Below, one piece after another: positions 20,919 to 28,627 of a DNA stretch of 64,000 bases (its first letter is position 1; each line of letters begins with the position of its first letter). A program made the translations under genes and the position numbers. Location of the stretch: positions 1 through 64,000 of the forward strand of contig NZ_NWVL01000048.1 in assembly GCF_002382885.1 (NCBI RefSeq), given 5' to 3'. Source of the DNA: Streptomyces sp. WZ.A104. Lineage in GTDB: Bacteria > Actinomycetota > Actinomycetes > Streptomycetales > Streptomycetaceae. The notes beneath the pieces are model-generated. The model searched no databases. It was given only the letters and a program-made list of their open reading frames with translations, and was not told the DNA's origin.

Positions 20919-21044
20919 ATGCGCACCCTCGCGATCACCCGGAACGTGACCCTCGACGGCTCGGTCGAGATGATCACTGACTGGTTCGCCCTCCGGGGCG
21001 GGCGGGCGTCACGGTGCGACGAGGCCGCCGAGCTTGCGCAGTGA
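20919..21044 (+). pseudogene. Truncated dihydrofolate-reductase-family (RibD C-terminal) gene
   Basis: The frame from ATG 20919 begins MRTLAITRNVTLDGSVEMIT then DWF, the usual N-terminus of the small dihydrofolate-reductase/RibD-C-domain proteins of Streptomyces. After about 23 residues the similarity stops, and the frame runs through the 3' end of the SRPBCC gene to a stop at 21042-21044, giving only 41 residues instead of about 180-200. GGGAGAG lies just before the ATG, so the start region is intact. A deletion that joined this start to the neighbouring gene is the simplest explanation. Confidence 0.65.
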
Positions 21045-21440
21045 CTCCTGGAGCGCCGCCGTGGCGGAGTCCTTGAGCTTGCCGCCCATGAGGGAGACCG
21101 CCGCGCCGGTGAACTCCCCCTCGATGCGTACCGTCGTGGCGCCCCCGTCGGGCGTCAGGGTGTACCGCATGGCCAGGTTGACCCCCATCGGGCCCTTGCC
21201 CCGCGTCGCCAGCAGGCGGCCCGCCTCCAGCTCGCCGACCGTCCAGGTGACCTCGGCGGGGAAGCCCATGAGCTTCATGTTCTCCTCGTAGGTGGCCGCG
21301 AGCTCCAGCTCGGCCGGGCCGCCCTTGGGGAAGCTGGTGTGGGTGGCGTTCCACTCGCCGTACGACGAGAAGTCCCTCAGCAGGTCCCAGATCTTCTCGG
21401 CGGGCGCCTCGATGTGCGCCTCGGCGCTGACTTCTGCCAT
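21009..21440 (-). CDS. SRPBCC-family (polyketide cyclase/START-like) protein
   Basis: A 143-residue single-domain SRPBCC protein (MAEVSAEAHIEAPAEKIWDL). The helix-grip fold binds hydrophobic ligands; family members act as cyclases, Hsp90 cochaperones or have unknown roles. The features ATYEENMKLMGFPAEVTWTV and a C-terminal long helix (DSATAALQESLRKLGG) are typical. AGGGGTGG precedes the ATG at 21440. Its 3' end abuts the truncated reductase on the opposite strand. No cluster context points to a substrate. Confidence 0.85.
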   Translation of the reverse strand: MAEVSAEAHIEAPAEKIWDLLRDFSSYGEWNATHTSFPKGGPAELELAATYEENMKLMGFPAEVTWTVGELEAGRLLATRGKGPMGVNLAMRYTLTPDGGATTVRIEGEFTGAAVSLMGGKLKDSATAALQESLRKLGGLVAP

Positions 21441-21519
21441 GTGACCACCCCTGGTTGGTCCGGTTACGGTGCCGCGGAACGTAGCGGCAGCCGCGGCAAC
21501 ATTCAATACTGATGAACCG

Positions 21520-21714
21520 TCAGGTCTGCTGGGGCTGGCGGTTCCGCCAGATCGCCGCCGCGTCGAAGCGGTCCGATGCGCGCGGGTGCGGGCCCTCGTC
21601 GTGGCAGTGGAAGGCGGCCCAGAACAGGTCGGCGGGCAGGGCGTCGTCCGGTGCGTACACCCGGTAGACGTACTGCAGTCCGTCCTGGGCGAGCAGTGCG
21701 ACCAGCCAGAACAC
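21520..21714 (-). CDS. Small conserved-looking hypothetical protein
   Basis: A 64-residue protein starting VFWLVALLAQDGLQYVYRVY and ending AIWRNRQPQQT. GGGGAGGAA lies 3-10 nt upstream of the GTG at 21714, and codon use is typical. The aromatic N-terminal half and the acidic HCHDEGPHPRAS centre do not match a family known to me. No signal peptide is evident. It may be missed by automatic callers because the frame also stays open far upstream across the antisense of the Clp-N gene. Confidence 0.6.
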   Translation of the reverse strand: MFWLVALLAQDGLQYVYRVYAPDDALPADLFWAAFHCHDEGPHPRASDRFDAAAIWRNRQPQQT

Positions 21715-21960
21715 CTGTTCCTCCCCTCCTGCCCCCGTCGTGCGCGCTCGGCCTGAGGGACGTGCCCGCGGGGGTCGGCGGTTGCCCAGGGGGCGCGCAA
21801 GGCAAGGCGGCGCGCGCCCCCGCGTCGCCATGGTTGTGCGCCGCGGCACGATCTCATCCGCAAGGATGAGGGGTCGCTCCACTGTGCCCAACTCCGGTGG
21901 GAGGCGTGAATGGGTCGCTCCGGGGATGCCCCTCTGTCTCCGGACTGATGGGGTGGAGGG

Positions 21961-22503
21961 GTGCAAAATCGGACGCCGCGGATTCCTGAACAGCTCGCAC
22001 CGAACCCCGCAGACTTCGACGCCCGCCTCACCGTGGAACTGGCATCGGTGGTCACGGGCGCGCGCAGGCGTGCGCTGCGCGACGGGGACCGGCAGATCGA
22101 CACCGCCCACCTCCTGCACTCGCTGATCGAGGCTGACCCCGAGGTCCGCGAGGCGTTCGACGGAGGCCCGCAGCTGGCCAGGGTCCTCGGCTACCTCGTC
22201 CAGCGCAGCATTGGTTACGGGCTCCGCTGGCAGGGGTCCGTCGAGGACTCCGGCGCTGTCCCGGTGGTACGGGACCCGGCCGCCGCGGGGTGGTCCCCCT
22301 CGGCCCACACCGCGATGGAGGGCGCGCTGCACCGAGCCGGGCTGCGCGGCGCGCCGCACGCCGCCGGCCTCGACCTCCTCGCCGCCCTGGCCGCCGACGC
22401 CGAGTGCCGCGCGGTGGAGGTGCTGGCCCGTGCGGGCGTGGACGCCGCCCGGCTGGCGGGCCGCGCGGCGCAGCGTACGGATGAGGCGTCGCGCACGGTG
22501 TGA
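21961..22503 (+). CDS. Clp N-terminal-domain protein
   Basis: A 180-residue protein carrying the double helical repeat of the Clp ATPase N domain (ARLTVELASVVTGARRRALR, DTAHLLHSLIEADPEVREAF; second repeat from about 110). There is no ATPase module, so it is a stand-alone N-domain protein, possibly an adaptor or decoy for ClpC-type unfoldases; that is inference. The GTG at 21961 directly follows GGAGGG, an unusually short spacing, so the true start is uncertain. Confidence 0.78.
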   Translation: MQNRTPRIPEQLAPNPADFDARLTVELASVVTGARRRALRDGDRQIDTAHLLHSLIEADPEVREAFDGGPQLARVLGYLVQRSIGYGLRWQGSVEDSGAVPVVRDPAAAGWSPSAHTAMEGALHRAGLRGAPHAAGLDLLAALAADAECRAVEVLARAGVDAARLAGRAAQRTDEASRTV

Positions 22504-22534
22504 CGGGTGGTCCTCGCCTGTCGGACGGCGTGCC

Positions 22535-22574
22535 GTCTCGACAGGTGTCACCGGGGTGACGGTCCTGTCGAGAC
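22535..22574. promoter_or_regulatory. Long near-perfect hairpin between Clp-N and EamA genes
   Basis: An 11-bp stem (GTCTCGACAGG, 22535-22545; CCTGTCGAGAC, 22564-22574) encloses a second 6-bp stem (GTCACC/GGTGAC). It ends 17 nt before the ATG of the first EamA gene. No T run follows. It can be a terminator for the upstream gene, a leader structure limiting translation of the transporter, or an operator. Confidence 0.6.
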
Positions 22575-22591
22575 GCTGTCATGATGTGCCG

Positions 22592-23656
22592 ATGCACGCG
22601 TCTTCGGGATCTTCGGGGTTTCAGGGCAGGGGGGCCGGCCTGGGGCTCGCCCTGGTTTCGGCCTTCGCGTTCGGCGGTTCGGGAGTGGCGGCCAAGCCGC
22701 TGATCGAAGCCGGGCTCGACCCGCTCCACGTGGTGTGGCTACGGGTCGCCGGGGCCGCTCTCGTCATGCTGCCGGTCGCCTGGCGCCACCGGAATCTCGT
22801 ACGTGAACGTCCCGCCCTGCTGGCCGGGTTCGGACTGTTCGCGGTGGCCGGGGTCCAGGCCTTCTACTTCGCCTCGATCTCCCGCATCCCGGTCGGGGTG
22901 GCGCTGCTGGTCGAATATCTGGCGCCCGCGCTGGTCCTCGGCTGGGTCCGCTTCGTCCAGCGCAGGCCGGTCACCCGGGCCGCCGCGGTCGGGGTGGTGC
23001 TGGCGGTCGGCGGCCTCGCGTGTGTCGTCGAGGTGTGGGCCGGGCTCGGCTTCGACCTCCTCGGGCTGCTCCTCGCCCTGGGCGCGGCCTGCTGTCAGGT
23101 CGGCTACTTCGTGCTCTCGGACCACGGCGGGCGGCAGGACGACCGCAGGGAATCCGGCGAGGGTGGTGACGGCGGGCGCGCCGAGCCTCCCCATCCGGTC
23201 GGCGTCATCGCGTACGGGCTGATCGTCGGCACCCTCGTCCTCACCGTCGTCGCACGCCCCTGGGCCATGGACTGGTCGCTCCTCGGCGGCAGCGCCGGGA
23301 TGAACGGCAACGAGGTTCCCGCCTGGGCGCTGATCGGCTGGATCGTGCTGGTCGCCACCGTGGTCGCGTACGGCACCGGGGTCGTCTCCGTCCGGCTGCT
23401 CTCGCCGCAGGTGGCCGGGGTGGTCGCCTGTCTGGAAGCGGTCATCGCGACCGGGCTCGCCTGGGTGCTGCTCGGCGAGCACCTCTCCGCGCCCCAGCTC
23501 ATCGGCGGGTTCGTGGTGCTGACCGGTGCGTTCATCGCCCAGTCGTCCGCGCCGAAGCCCCCGTCGGGTCCCGTCGCCGAGGGCGTGGGGGTGGGGCCGG
23601 GCGTCGTGGCCGGTGCCGCCGAGGATGAGTTGTCCGCCGGACGGAGCACGCACTAG
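22592..23656 (+). CDS. EamA/DMT-family transporter (first)
   Basis: A 354-residue membrane protein with ten predicted hydrophobic helices in two EamA repeats; GRGAGLGLALVSAFAFGGSG begins the first, and the loop between repeats is hydrophilic (about 175-205, HGGRQDDRRESGEGGDGG). The family exports metabolites such as amino acids. The ATG at 22592 lies 17 nt after a large hairpin and has no obvious ribosome-binding site. A second, unrelated-in-detail EamA gene follows, with its promoter embedded in this gene's 3' end. Confidence 0.87.
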   Translation: MHASSGSSGFQGRGAGLGLALVSAFAFGGSGVAAKPLIEAGLDPLHVVWLRVAGAALVMLPVAWRHRNLVRERPALLAGFGLFAVAGVQAFYFASISRIPVGVALLVEYLAPALVLGWVRFVQRRPVTRAAAVGVVLAVGGLACVVEVWAGLGFDLLGLLLALGAACCQVGYFVLSDHGGRQDDRRESGEGGDGGRAEPPHPVGVIAYGLIVGTLVLTVVARPWAMDWSLLGGSAGMNGNEVPAWALIGWIVLVATVVAYGTGVVSVRLLSPQVAGVVACLEAVIATGLAWVLLGEHLSAPQLIGGFVVLTGAFIAQSSAPKPPSGPVAEGVGVGPGVVAGAAEDELSAGRSTH

Positions 23657-23659
23657 TGT
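23630..23659 (+). promoter_or_regulatory. Promoter for leader peptide and second EamA gene
   Basis: TTGTCC (23630-23635), an 18-bp spacer and TAGTGT (23654-23659) match the Streptomyces vegetative consensus. The first three bases of the -10 are the stop codon of the upstream EamA gene. Expected initiation near 23666-23667 coincides with the ATG of the leader peptide, so that peptide would be leaderless. Confidence 0.65.
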
Positions 23660-23666
23660 GACGATC

Positions 23667-23702
23667 ATGCATCTGACTGTGCTGCCGCCGCCTGTCGCCT
23701 AG
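23667..23702 (+). CDS. Putative leaderless 11-residue leader peptide
   Basis: ATG at 23667 opens the frame MHLTVLPPPVA followed by TAG. It begins where transcription from the promoter at 23630-23659 is expected, 127 nt before the second EamA start. Three consecutive prolines near the end are a known ribosome-slowing context relieved by EF-P. The spacer then holds a palindrome covering a GGAGGAG. Translation-dependent control of the exporter is inferred; nothing proves that the peptide is made. Confidence 0.45.
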   Translation: MHLTVLPPPVA

Positions 23703-23796
23703 CGCGCGCGGCCTCTCCTGACGAAGACCGGGCTCGGGCACTCCCCGAGCGGTCCGTCGCTGCCCGCGTGCGGAGCCCAGCGACCACCACCCTGTC

Positions 23797-23810
23797 CTCC
23801 TCCGGAGGAG
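23797..23810 (+). promoter_or_regulatory. Palindrome masking a Shine-Dalgarno-like sequence
   Basis: CTCCTCCGGAGGAG is a perfect 14-bp palindrome 19 nt before the ATG of the second EamA gene. The GGAGGAG half could act as ribosome-binding site or anti-Shine-Dalgarno partner; a nearer GGAG is at 23819-23822. Confidence 0.45.
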
Positions 23811-23829
23811 TCCTCTGTGGAGAAGTCAC

Positions 23830-24786
23830 ATGCCCACCTCTGTGTCCGGGCTGCCCGTCGGGCGGAGCCTGTTGTATCTCGTCGTCGCCGGAGTCGCCTG
23901 GGGCACCGCCGGTGCGGCCGCGTCGCTGATCTTCCGGGTCAGCGATCTCGGTCCGCTCGCCCTGTCCTTCTGGCGCTGTGCGGGCGGCCTCGTCCTGCTC
24001 GCCGGGGCGCTCGCGCTGCGTCCCCGCCGCCTGCCCCGGCAGCCCGAACCCCGGCGTCGCCGTCTGCTGCGCATCATCGGCACCGGCGTCGGCCTCACCC
24101 TGTTCCAGAGCGCGTACTTCGCGGCCGTCGAGGTCACCGGGCTCGCCGTCGGGACCGTCGTCACGCTCGGCGCCGGGCCCGTCCTGATCGCCCTCGGCGC
24201 CCGGCTGCTGCTGGGCGAACGCCTCGGCGCGGGCGGCCTGGCCGCCGTGGCCGGTGCGCTGGCCGGTCTCGTCGTGCTCGTCCTGGGCGGCGAGGGCGGT
24301 GAGGTGGTGCCCGCAGGGGTGCTGCTCGCGCTGCTGTCGGCCTCCGGGTACGCGGCGATCACCTTGCTCACCCGTTGGCTCGGGCGGGACGGCGGCGGCG
24401 GTGACGCGCTGACCACCAGCGCGTGGGCGTTCGGCATCGGAGCGGCGGGGCTGCTGCCCTTGGCGCTGGCCGAAGGCCTCGTGCCGCACACCGCCGAGAC
24501 CGGGCAGGTGCTGTGGCTGCTGGTCTACGTGGCGGCGGTCCCCACCGCGCTCGCCTACGCGCTGTACTTCGCGGGCGCCGCCGCCGTCCGCTCGGCGACC
24601 GTCTCCGTGATCATGCTCCTGGAGCCGGTGAGCGCGGCCGTCATCGCGGTGACCGTCCTGCGGGAGCGGCTGACGGCGGCCACGGTCGTCGGCACGCTGC
24701 TCCTGCTGACCGCCGTGGCCGGACTGGCTCTGGCCGAGGCGCGCACGGCCTCGGCCACCCGCCGCAGGGAGGCCGTGGCGGTGTAG
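23830..24786 (+). CDS. EamA/DMT-family transporter (second)
   Basis: A 318-residue membrane protein with ten hydrophobic helices in two EamA repeats (first from RSLLYLVVAGVAWGTAGAAA; second from VVPAGVLLALLSASGYAAIT, ending with MLLEPVSAAVIAVTVLRERL, a segment typical of RhaT/EamA proteins). It probably exports a small metabolite or drug. GGAGAA 8-11 nt before the ATG at 23830 serves as ribosome-binding site. Its leader carries a promoter, a short peptide and a palindrome, suggesting attenuation-type control. Confidence 0.88.
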   Translation: MPTSVSGLPVGRSLLYLVVAGVAWGTAGAAASLIFRVSDLGPLALSFWRCAGGLVLLAGALALRPRRLPRQPEPRRRRLLRIIGTGVGLTLFQSAYFAAVEVTGLAVGTVVTLGAGPVLIALGARLLLGERLGAGGLAAVAGALAGLVVLVLGGEGGEVVPAGVLLALLSASGYAAITLLTRWLGRDGGGGDALTTSAWAFGIGAAGLLPLALAEGLVPHTAETGQVLWLLVYVAAVPTALAYALYFAGAAAVRSATVSVIMLLEPVSAAVIAVTVLRERLTAATVVGTLLLLTAVAGLALAEARTASATRRREAVAV

Positions 24787-24800
24787 CGGCAGTGCGGCCC

Positions 24801-25496
24801 CTACAGTGCGGACAGGTAGTCCGGTATGCCGATGGCCGGGTCCAGGTCGTCGGCCGGGACCGGCTCCGCGTAACCCCGGGTGAGCGGCACGATGCCGGTC
24901 CAGTGGGGGAGGCCGAGGTCCTCGGGCTCGTCGTTGGGGCCGCCGGTGCGGACCTTCGCGGACAACTCGTCGAGATCCAGCCGTATCACCGCCGTCGCGG
25001 CGAGCTCCTTGGCGTCGGCCGGCCGGGAGTCCCGGGAGCGGCCCGGCACGACCTGGTCCACGATCGCGTCCAGGGCGAGCCGCCGCTCCTCGGGGTCGGT
25101 GACCGTCACGGCGTTGCCGTGGACCACCACCGAGCGGTAGTTGATCGAGTGGTGGAAGGCCGACCGGGCCAGCACCAGGGCGTCGACATGGGTGACGGTC
25201 AGGCAGACCGGCAGGCCCGGATCGGCGCTCTTCGCCGACCGCAGCGGCCGCGAGCCCGTCGAGCCGTGGACGTACAGCCGCTCGCCGATCCGGCCGTAGA
25301 GCGTCGGCAGCACTACCGGCGCGCCGTCGCGCAGGAATCCCAGATGGCAGAGGTAGGTCTCGTCGAGGATCGAGTGGACCAGCTCGCGGTCGTAGGAGGC
25401 GCGTTGCTTGGCGCGGGTGGGAACAGTCCGGTCGGTGGTGACATAGGACGCGGCGGTTCCGGAACCCGTACGGGCGGGCGTCGCGGTGTGCTGCAT
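24801..25496 (-). CDS. Pyridoxamine 5'-phosphate oxidase-family protein
   Basis: A 231-residue protein of the flavin-binding split-barrel (PNPOx-like) family, with the typical core LCHLGFLRDGAPVVLPTLYG and LPVCLTVTHVDALVLARSAF followed by NYRSVVVHGNAV. Members bind FMN, F420 or heme; the true PdxH substrate residues cannot be judged here. The ATG at 25496 has AGGAG 8 nt upstream. It is divergent from a MocR regulator, with a palindromic operator in the 27-bp gap, so the regulator very likely controls it, perhaps in response to PLP. Confidence 0.87.
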   Translation of the reverse strand: MQHTATPARTGSGTAASYVTTDRTVPTRAKQRASYDRELVHSILDETYLCHLGFLRDGAPVVLPTLYGRIGERLYVHGSTGSRPLRSAKSADPGLPVCLTVTHVDALVLARSAFHHSINYRSVVVHGNAVTVTDPEERRLALDAIVDQVVPGRSRDSRPADAKELAATAVIRLDLDELSAKVRTGGPNDEPEDLGLPHWTGIVPLTRGYAEPVPADDLDPAIGIPDYLSAL

Positions 25497-25509
25497 TGCG
25501 GACTCCTAT

Positions 25510-25521
25510 TGCACTAGTGCA
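25510..25521. promoter_or_regulatory. Palindromic operator between PNPOx and MocR genes
   Basis: TGCACTAGTGCA is a perfect 12-bp palindrome in the 27-bp gap between the divergent starts. Its position next to both starts suits GntR/MocR binding and joint repression. Confidence 0.6.
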
Positions 25522-25523
25522 TA

Positions 25524-26864
25524 ATGTTGTTTGTGCTAGGAGAGTATCGGATCAGTGGGCGGCGTGCATCCGAGATTGCCGCCAGTGTGGAGCGCGGGGT
25601 CGGGTCCGGGGACCTTCCGCCGGGTCATGTGCTGCCTCCCCTGCGGGAGTTGGCGGCCCGGCTGGAGGTCAACCCGAACACCGTGGCCGCCGCCTACCGG
25701 ACGCTGCGCGAGCGCGGGGTGATCGAGACGGCGGGTCGCCGGGGCAGCCGGGTGCGGTCCGCCCCCGCCAGCACCTCACGCGGCTCCCTGCGGATCGAGG
25801 CGCCGCCGGGCGTCCGGGACCTGGGTAAGGGCAACCCCGATCCGGCGCTCCTGCCCGGCCTCGGCCCGGCGTTCGCGGTCGCGGCCGCCGCCGACGCGGA
25901 GTCCCACGGGCTGTACGGGCAGGCCGCGGTGGTCCCGGAGTTCGCCGCGTACGCGCGCGCTGCGCTGGATGCCGACGGGGTGCCCTCCGGGCCGCTGGCC
26001 GTGACGTCCGGGGCCCTCGATGCGATCGAGCGGGTCCTCGCGGCGCACCTCAGGCCGGGTGACGCGGTGGCGGTGGAGGACCCCGGGTGGGGCAGCGTCC
26101 TCGACCTCGTACCCGCGCTCGGGCTGCGCGCCGTGCCGGTCGGCGTGGACGACGCAGGTCCGCTGGCCGCGGATGTGGAGCGGGTGCTGCGGGCCGGGGC
26201 GCGGGCGCTCGTCGTCACCGACCGGGCGCAGAACCCGACCGGTGCCTCGCTGGACGCGGCGCGGGCCCGGGAGCTGCGGGCGGTCCTCGCCCGCCACCCG
26301 GACGTGCTGCTGATCGAGGACGACCACGGCCACGCCATCGTCGACCTGCCGCTCCATCCGCTGGCGGGCGTCACGGACCACTGGGCGTTCGTCCGGTCGG
26401 TGGCCAAGGCGTACGGCCCGGACCTGCGGGTGGCCGTGCTCACCGGGGACGCGCTCACGGTCGACCGGGTCAGGGGGCGCCAGCGGCTGGGCCCCGGCTG
26501 GGTCAGCCGGCTGCTGCAACGCGCCGTGCTCCATCTGTGGACCTCGGACGCCGTCGACGCCCGGGCGGTCGCCCGGTCCTACGGCGACCGCCGGGAGGCG
26601 CTCGTGCGTGCGCTGGCGGAGCGCGGGGTGACCGCGTACGGCCGCAGCGGCATGAACGTGTGGGTGCCGGTCAGCGACGAGACCGGGGCGGTGACCCGGC
26701 TGCTCCACGCCGGCTGGGCCGTGGCCCCGGGCGCCCGCTTCCGGATGGCCGCGCCCCAGGCGGTGCGGCTCACCGTCTCCCCGCTGACCCCGGCGGACAT
26801 CGGGCCGCTGGCGGACGCGGTTGCGGCCGCGGCGGGCCCGGCGCGGCCGGTCAGCTACGGGTGA
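25524..26864 (+). CDS. MocR-type GntR regulator with aminotransferase domain
   Basis: A 446-residue regulator. Residues about 8-80 are a GntR winged helix (RASEIAASVERGVGSGDLPP, RLEVNPNTVAAAYRTLRERG). Residues about 95-440 are a fold-type I aminotransferase-like domain with PLP lysine K295 in SVAKAYGPDLR. MocR proteins such as PdxR sense PLP; with a PNPOx gene divergent and an operator between them, a vitamin B6 link is inferred. The ATG at 25524 overlaps the operator edge; GTG 25533 is an alternative. No ribosome-binding site is visible, so leaderless expression is possible. Confidence 0.88.
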   Translation: MLFVLGEYRISGRRASEIAASVERGVGSGDLPPGHVLPPLRELAARLEVNPNTVAAAYRTLRERGVIETAGRRGSRVRSAPASTSRGSLRIEAPPGVRDLGKGNPDPALLPGLGPAFAVAAAADAESHGLYGQAAVVPEFAAYARAALDADGVPSGPLAVTSGALDAIERVLAAHLRPGDAVAVEDPGWGSVLDLVPALGLRAVPVGVDDAGPLAADVERVLRAGARALVVTDRAQNPTGASLDAARARELRAVLARHPDVLLIEDDHGHAIVDLPLHPLAGVTDHWAFVRSVAKAYGPDLRVAVLTGDALTVDRVRGRQRLGPGWVSRLLQRAVLHLWTSDAVDARAVARSYGDRREALVRALAERGVTAYGRSGMNVWVPVSDETGAVTRLLHAGWAVAPGARFRMAAPQAVRLTVSPLTPADIGPLADAVAAAAGPARPVSYG

Positions 26865-27047
26865 GAGTCCACAACCTGACCTCTCGGGGCTGTCCCGAGT
26901 ACCTGGTGGATCAGCGTGCGGCGTAGCCGAAAAGCTCTGGTTGCTCTGCTGCGAGGACTCTCCGGCGCCTTGCGATCGTATGCACCGGACGCCGCCCGCC
27001 CTTCGGGCGACGACGGCAGCTCGACGACAGCCCTTAGCATCGCTCAC

Positions 27048-27968
27048 GTGTTGAATCTTGAGCGGCTGCGGACGCTGGATGCCCTCGCCCGGCACGGATC
27101 GGTGAGCCGGGCGGCCGACGGGCTGCACGTCACGACATCGGCGGTCTCGCAGCAGATGGCCAAGCTGGAGCGCGAGGTGGGCCAGCAGTTGCTGGCCAAG
27201 CACGGCCGGGGGGTCCGCCTCACCGACGCGGGCCGTCTGCTGGCCGGGCACGCCGCGCGGATCCTGTCCCAGGTCGAACTGGCCCAGGCCGACATCGAGG
27301 CCCAACGGGGCGAGGTCGTCGGCGAGGTCAGGATCAGCGCCTTCCCCACCGCGGCCCGCGGACTGTTCCCCGCGGCGCTCACCACCCTGCGGGCGGACCA
27401 CCCCGACCTCACCGTCCGCACCTGGGAGCTGGAGCCGGAGCGGGGCATCCTCGCGGTCCTCCGGGGCGATGCCGACGTGGCCGTCGTCCTCGACTGGAGC
27501 AACAAGCGGCTGCCCGTGCCGGGCGGCCTCACCAAGGTCGAACTGCTCGACGACGCACCGGACATCGCCATGCCGGCCGGGCATCAGCTGGCCGACCGGC
27601 CCGAGGTGGAGCTGGAGGACTTCGCGGACGACGAGTGGGTGTCCTGGCCGGAGGGAGAATTCTGTTACGAGTGGCTGATGTTCACCCTGCGCTCCCGGGG
27701 CATCGAACCGCGCATCACTCACCTGGCCGGTGAACACCACACCCAACTCGCCCTGATCGCCGCCGGATTCGGCGTCTGTGTGACTCCCCGGCTGGGGCGG
27801 GGGCCGGTCCCCGACGGGGTGCGCCTGGTGCCGGTGCGGCAGAGCGTGCGGCGGCACGTCCACGCGGTGTGGCGCACCGATGCCGACCGCCGCCCGTCGA
27901 TCCGTGCGGCGGTGGCGGCGCTGCGGGCGGCGGGCGCGGGTGTGACGGCCGGGGCCGCGGGGGAGTGA
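27048..27968 (+). CDS. LysR-family transcriptional regulator
   Basis: A 306-residue LysR regulator with the N-terminal winged helix (LNLERLRTLDALARHGSVSR, AADGLHVTTSAVSQQMAKLE) and a substrate-binding effector domain from about residue 90. TTAGCAT lies about 8 nt upstream of the GTG at 27048 and could be a -10 for a leaderless mRNA; the longer frame from 26916 is not gene-like. The genes on either side run in the same (MocR) or opposite (PNPOx-like) direction and give no firm target. Confidence 0.87.
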   Translation: MLNLERLRTLDALARHGSVSRAADGLHVTTSAVSQQMAKLEREVGQQLLAKHGRGVRLTDAGRLLAGHAARILSQVELAQADIEAQRGEVVGEVRISAFPTAARGLFPAALTTLRADHPDLTVRTWELEPERGILAVLRGDADVAVVLDWSNKRLPVPGGLTKVELLDDAPDIAMPAGHQLADRPEVELEDFADDEWVSWPEGEFCYEWLMFTLRSRGIEPRITHLAGEHHTQLALIAAGFGVCVTPRLGRGPVPDGVRLVPVRQSVRRHVHAVWRTDADRRPSIRAAVAALRAAGAGVTAGAAGE

Positions 27969-28010
27969 CCGGCCGTGACGTCGGTCGACCGGTGACGGGC
28001 GGTGCGACCG

Positions 28011-28481
28011 TCAGGCGAGACCGGCGAGCTTGCGGAAGTCCCAGGAGGTCACCTTCTCCGGAGTGAGCCGCAGCCAGGCGTGCCGCCCGTCGTGCGGCAT
28101 CTCTGCCATGCCGAAGTACTTCGCGGGGAACAGCCGTTCCGCTACGTTGAGTTCGGGGCACGGTTCGCCCGTGCGCGGGGCCTCGCCCACGAACTCCGCC
28201 CGGCCGGACAGCTCCACGCCGCGCAGCTCCTCGTAGCCCTCGCCGTCGTCGACGACCACGGCGATCCTCGGGTCCTCGCGCAGCTGGGACCAGCGCAGGC
28301 TGCGGGTGATGGAGTACAGCCAGAGCGAGCCGCCGTCCCAGACGAACCACAGCGCGCCGACGTGCGGAGCGCCGTCGGAACCGAGCGTGGCGACCCGGCA
28401 GGTGCGCTGCTCGGAGAGGTACGCGTCCCGCTCCCCGTCGGTCATCCTGATCCGGCGGCCTCGTCGCTGGGTGTCGGTCAT
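28011..28481 (-). CDS. Pyridoxamine 5'-phosphate oxidase/F420-family protein
   Basis: A 156-residue split-barrel protein (RTCRVATLGSDGAPHVGALW, FVWDGGSLWLYSITRS, DPRIAVVVDDGEGYEELRGV) of the PNPOx/deazaflavin-dependent group. Such proteins act on small electrophiles or as F420 or FMN oxidoreductases; the cofactor is not clear from the sequence. GGGAGGG precedes the ATG at 28481 by 6 nt; the GTG two codons earlier is too close to it. A palindromic site lies 25 bp upstream. Confidence 0.86.
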   Translation of the reverse strand: MTDTQRRGRRIRMTDGERDAYLSEQRTCRVATLGSDGAPHVGALWFVWDGGSLWLYSITRSLRWSQLREDPRIAVVVDDGEGYEELRGVELSGRAEFVGEAPRTGEPCPELNVAERLFPAKYFGMAEMPHDGRHAWLRLTPEKVTSWDFRKLAGLA

Positions 28482-28505
28482 GGTCACCCTCCCCTGTTCC
28501 TCTGT

Positions 28506-28526
28506 TTTCTGACTGAGTGTCAGAAA
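28506..28526. promoter_or_regulatory. TetR-type palindromic operator
   Basis: TTTCTGAC and GTCAGAAA are perfect 8-bp arms around a 5-bp centre (TGAGT), between the divergent PNPOx-like and isochorismatase-like genes. The form is typical of TetR-family operators; no TetR gene is adjacent. Confidence 0.55.
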
Positions 28527-28627
28527 TCATGGAGGCTCTTCCACCGTGAGGCAATGGCCGGTACTCTCGCGCGCCCGGTCCGTCCGCAGAAGTCCGCCCC
28601 GCCGGGCGGCAGACAGAGGAGAGCGCC

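Noticed and set aside
25776..27863. 695-codon open frame on the minus strand
   Set aside because: It spans two well-supported plus-strand regulators and shows only shadow composition.
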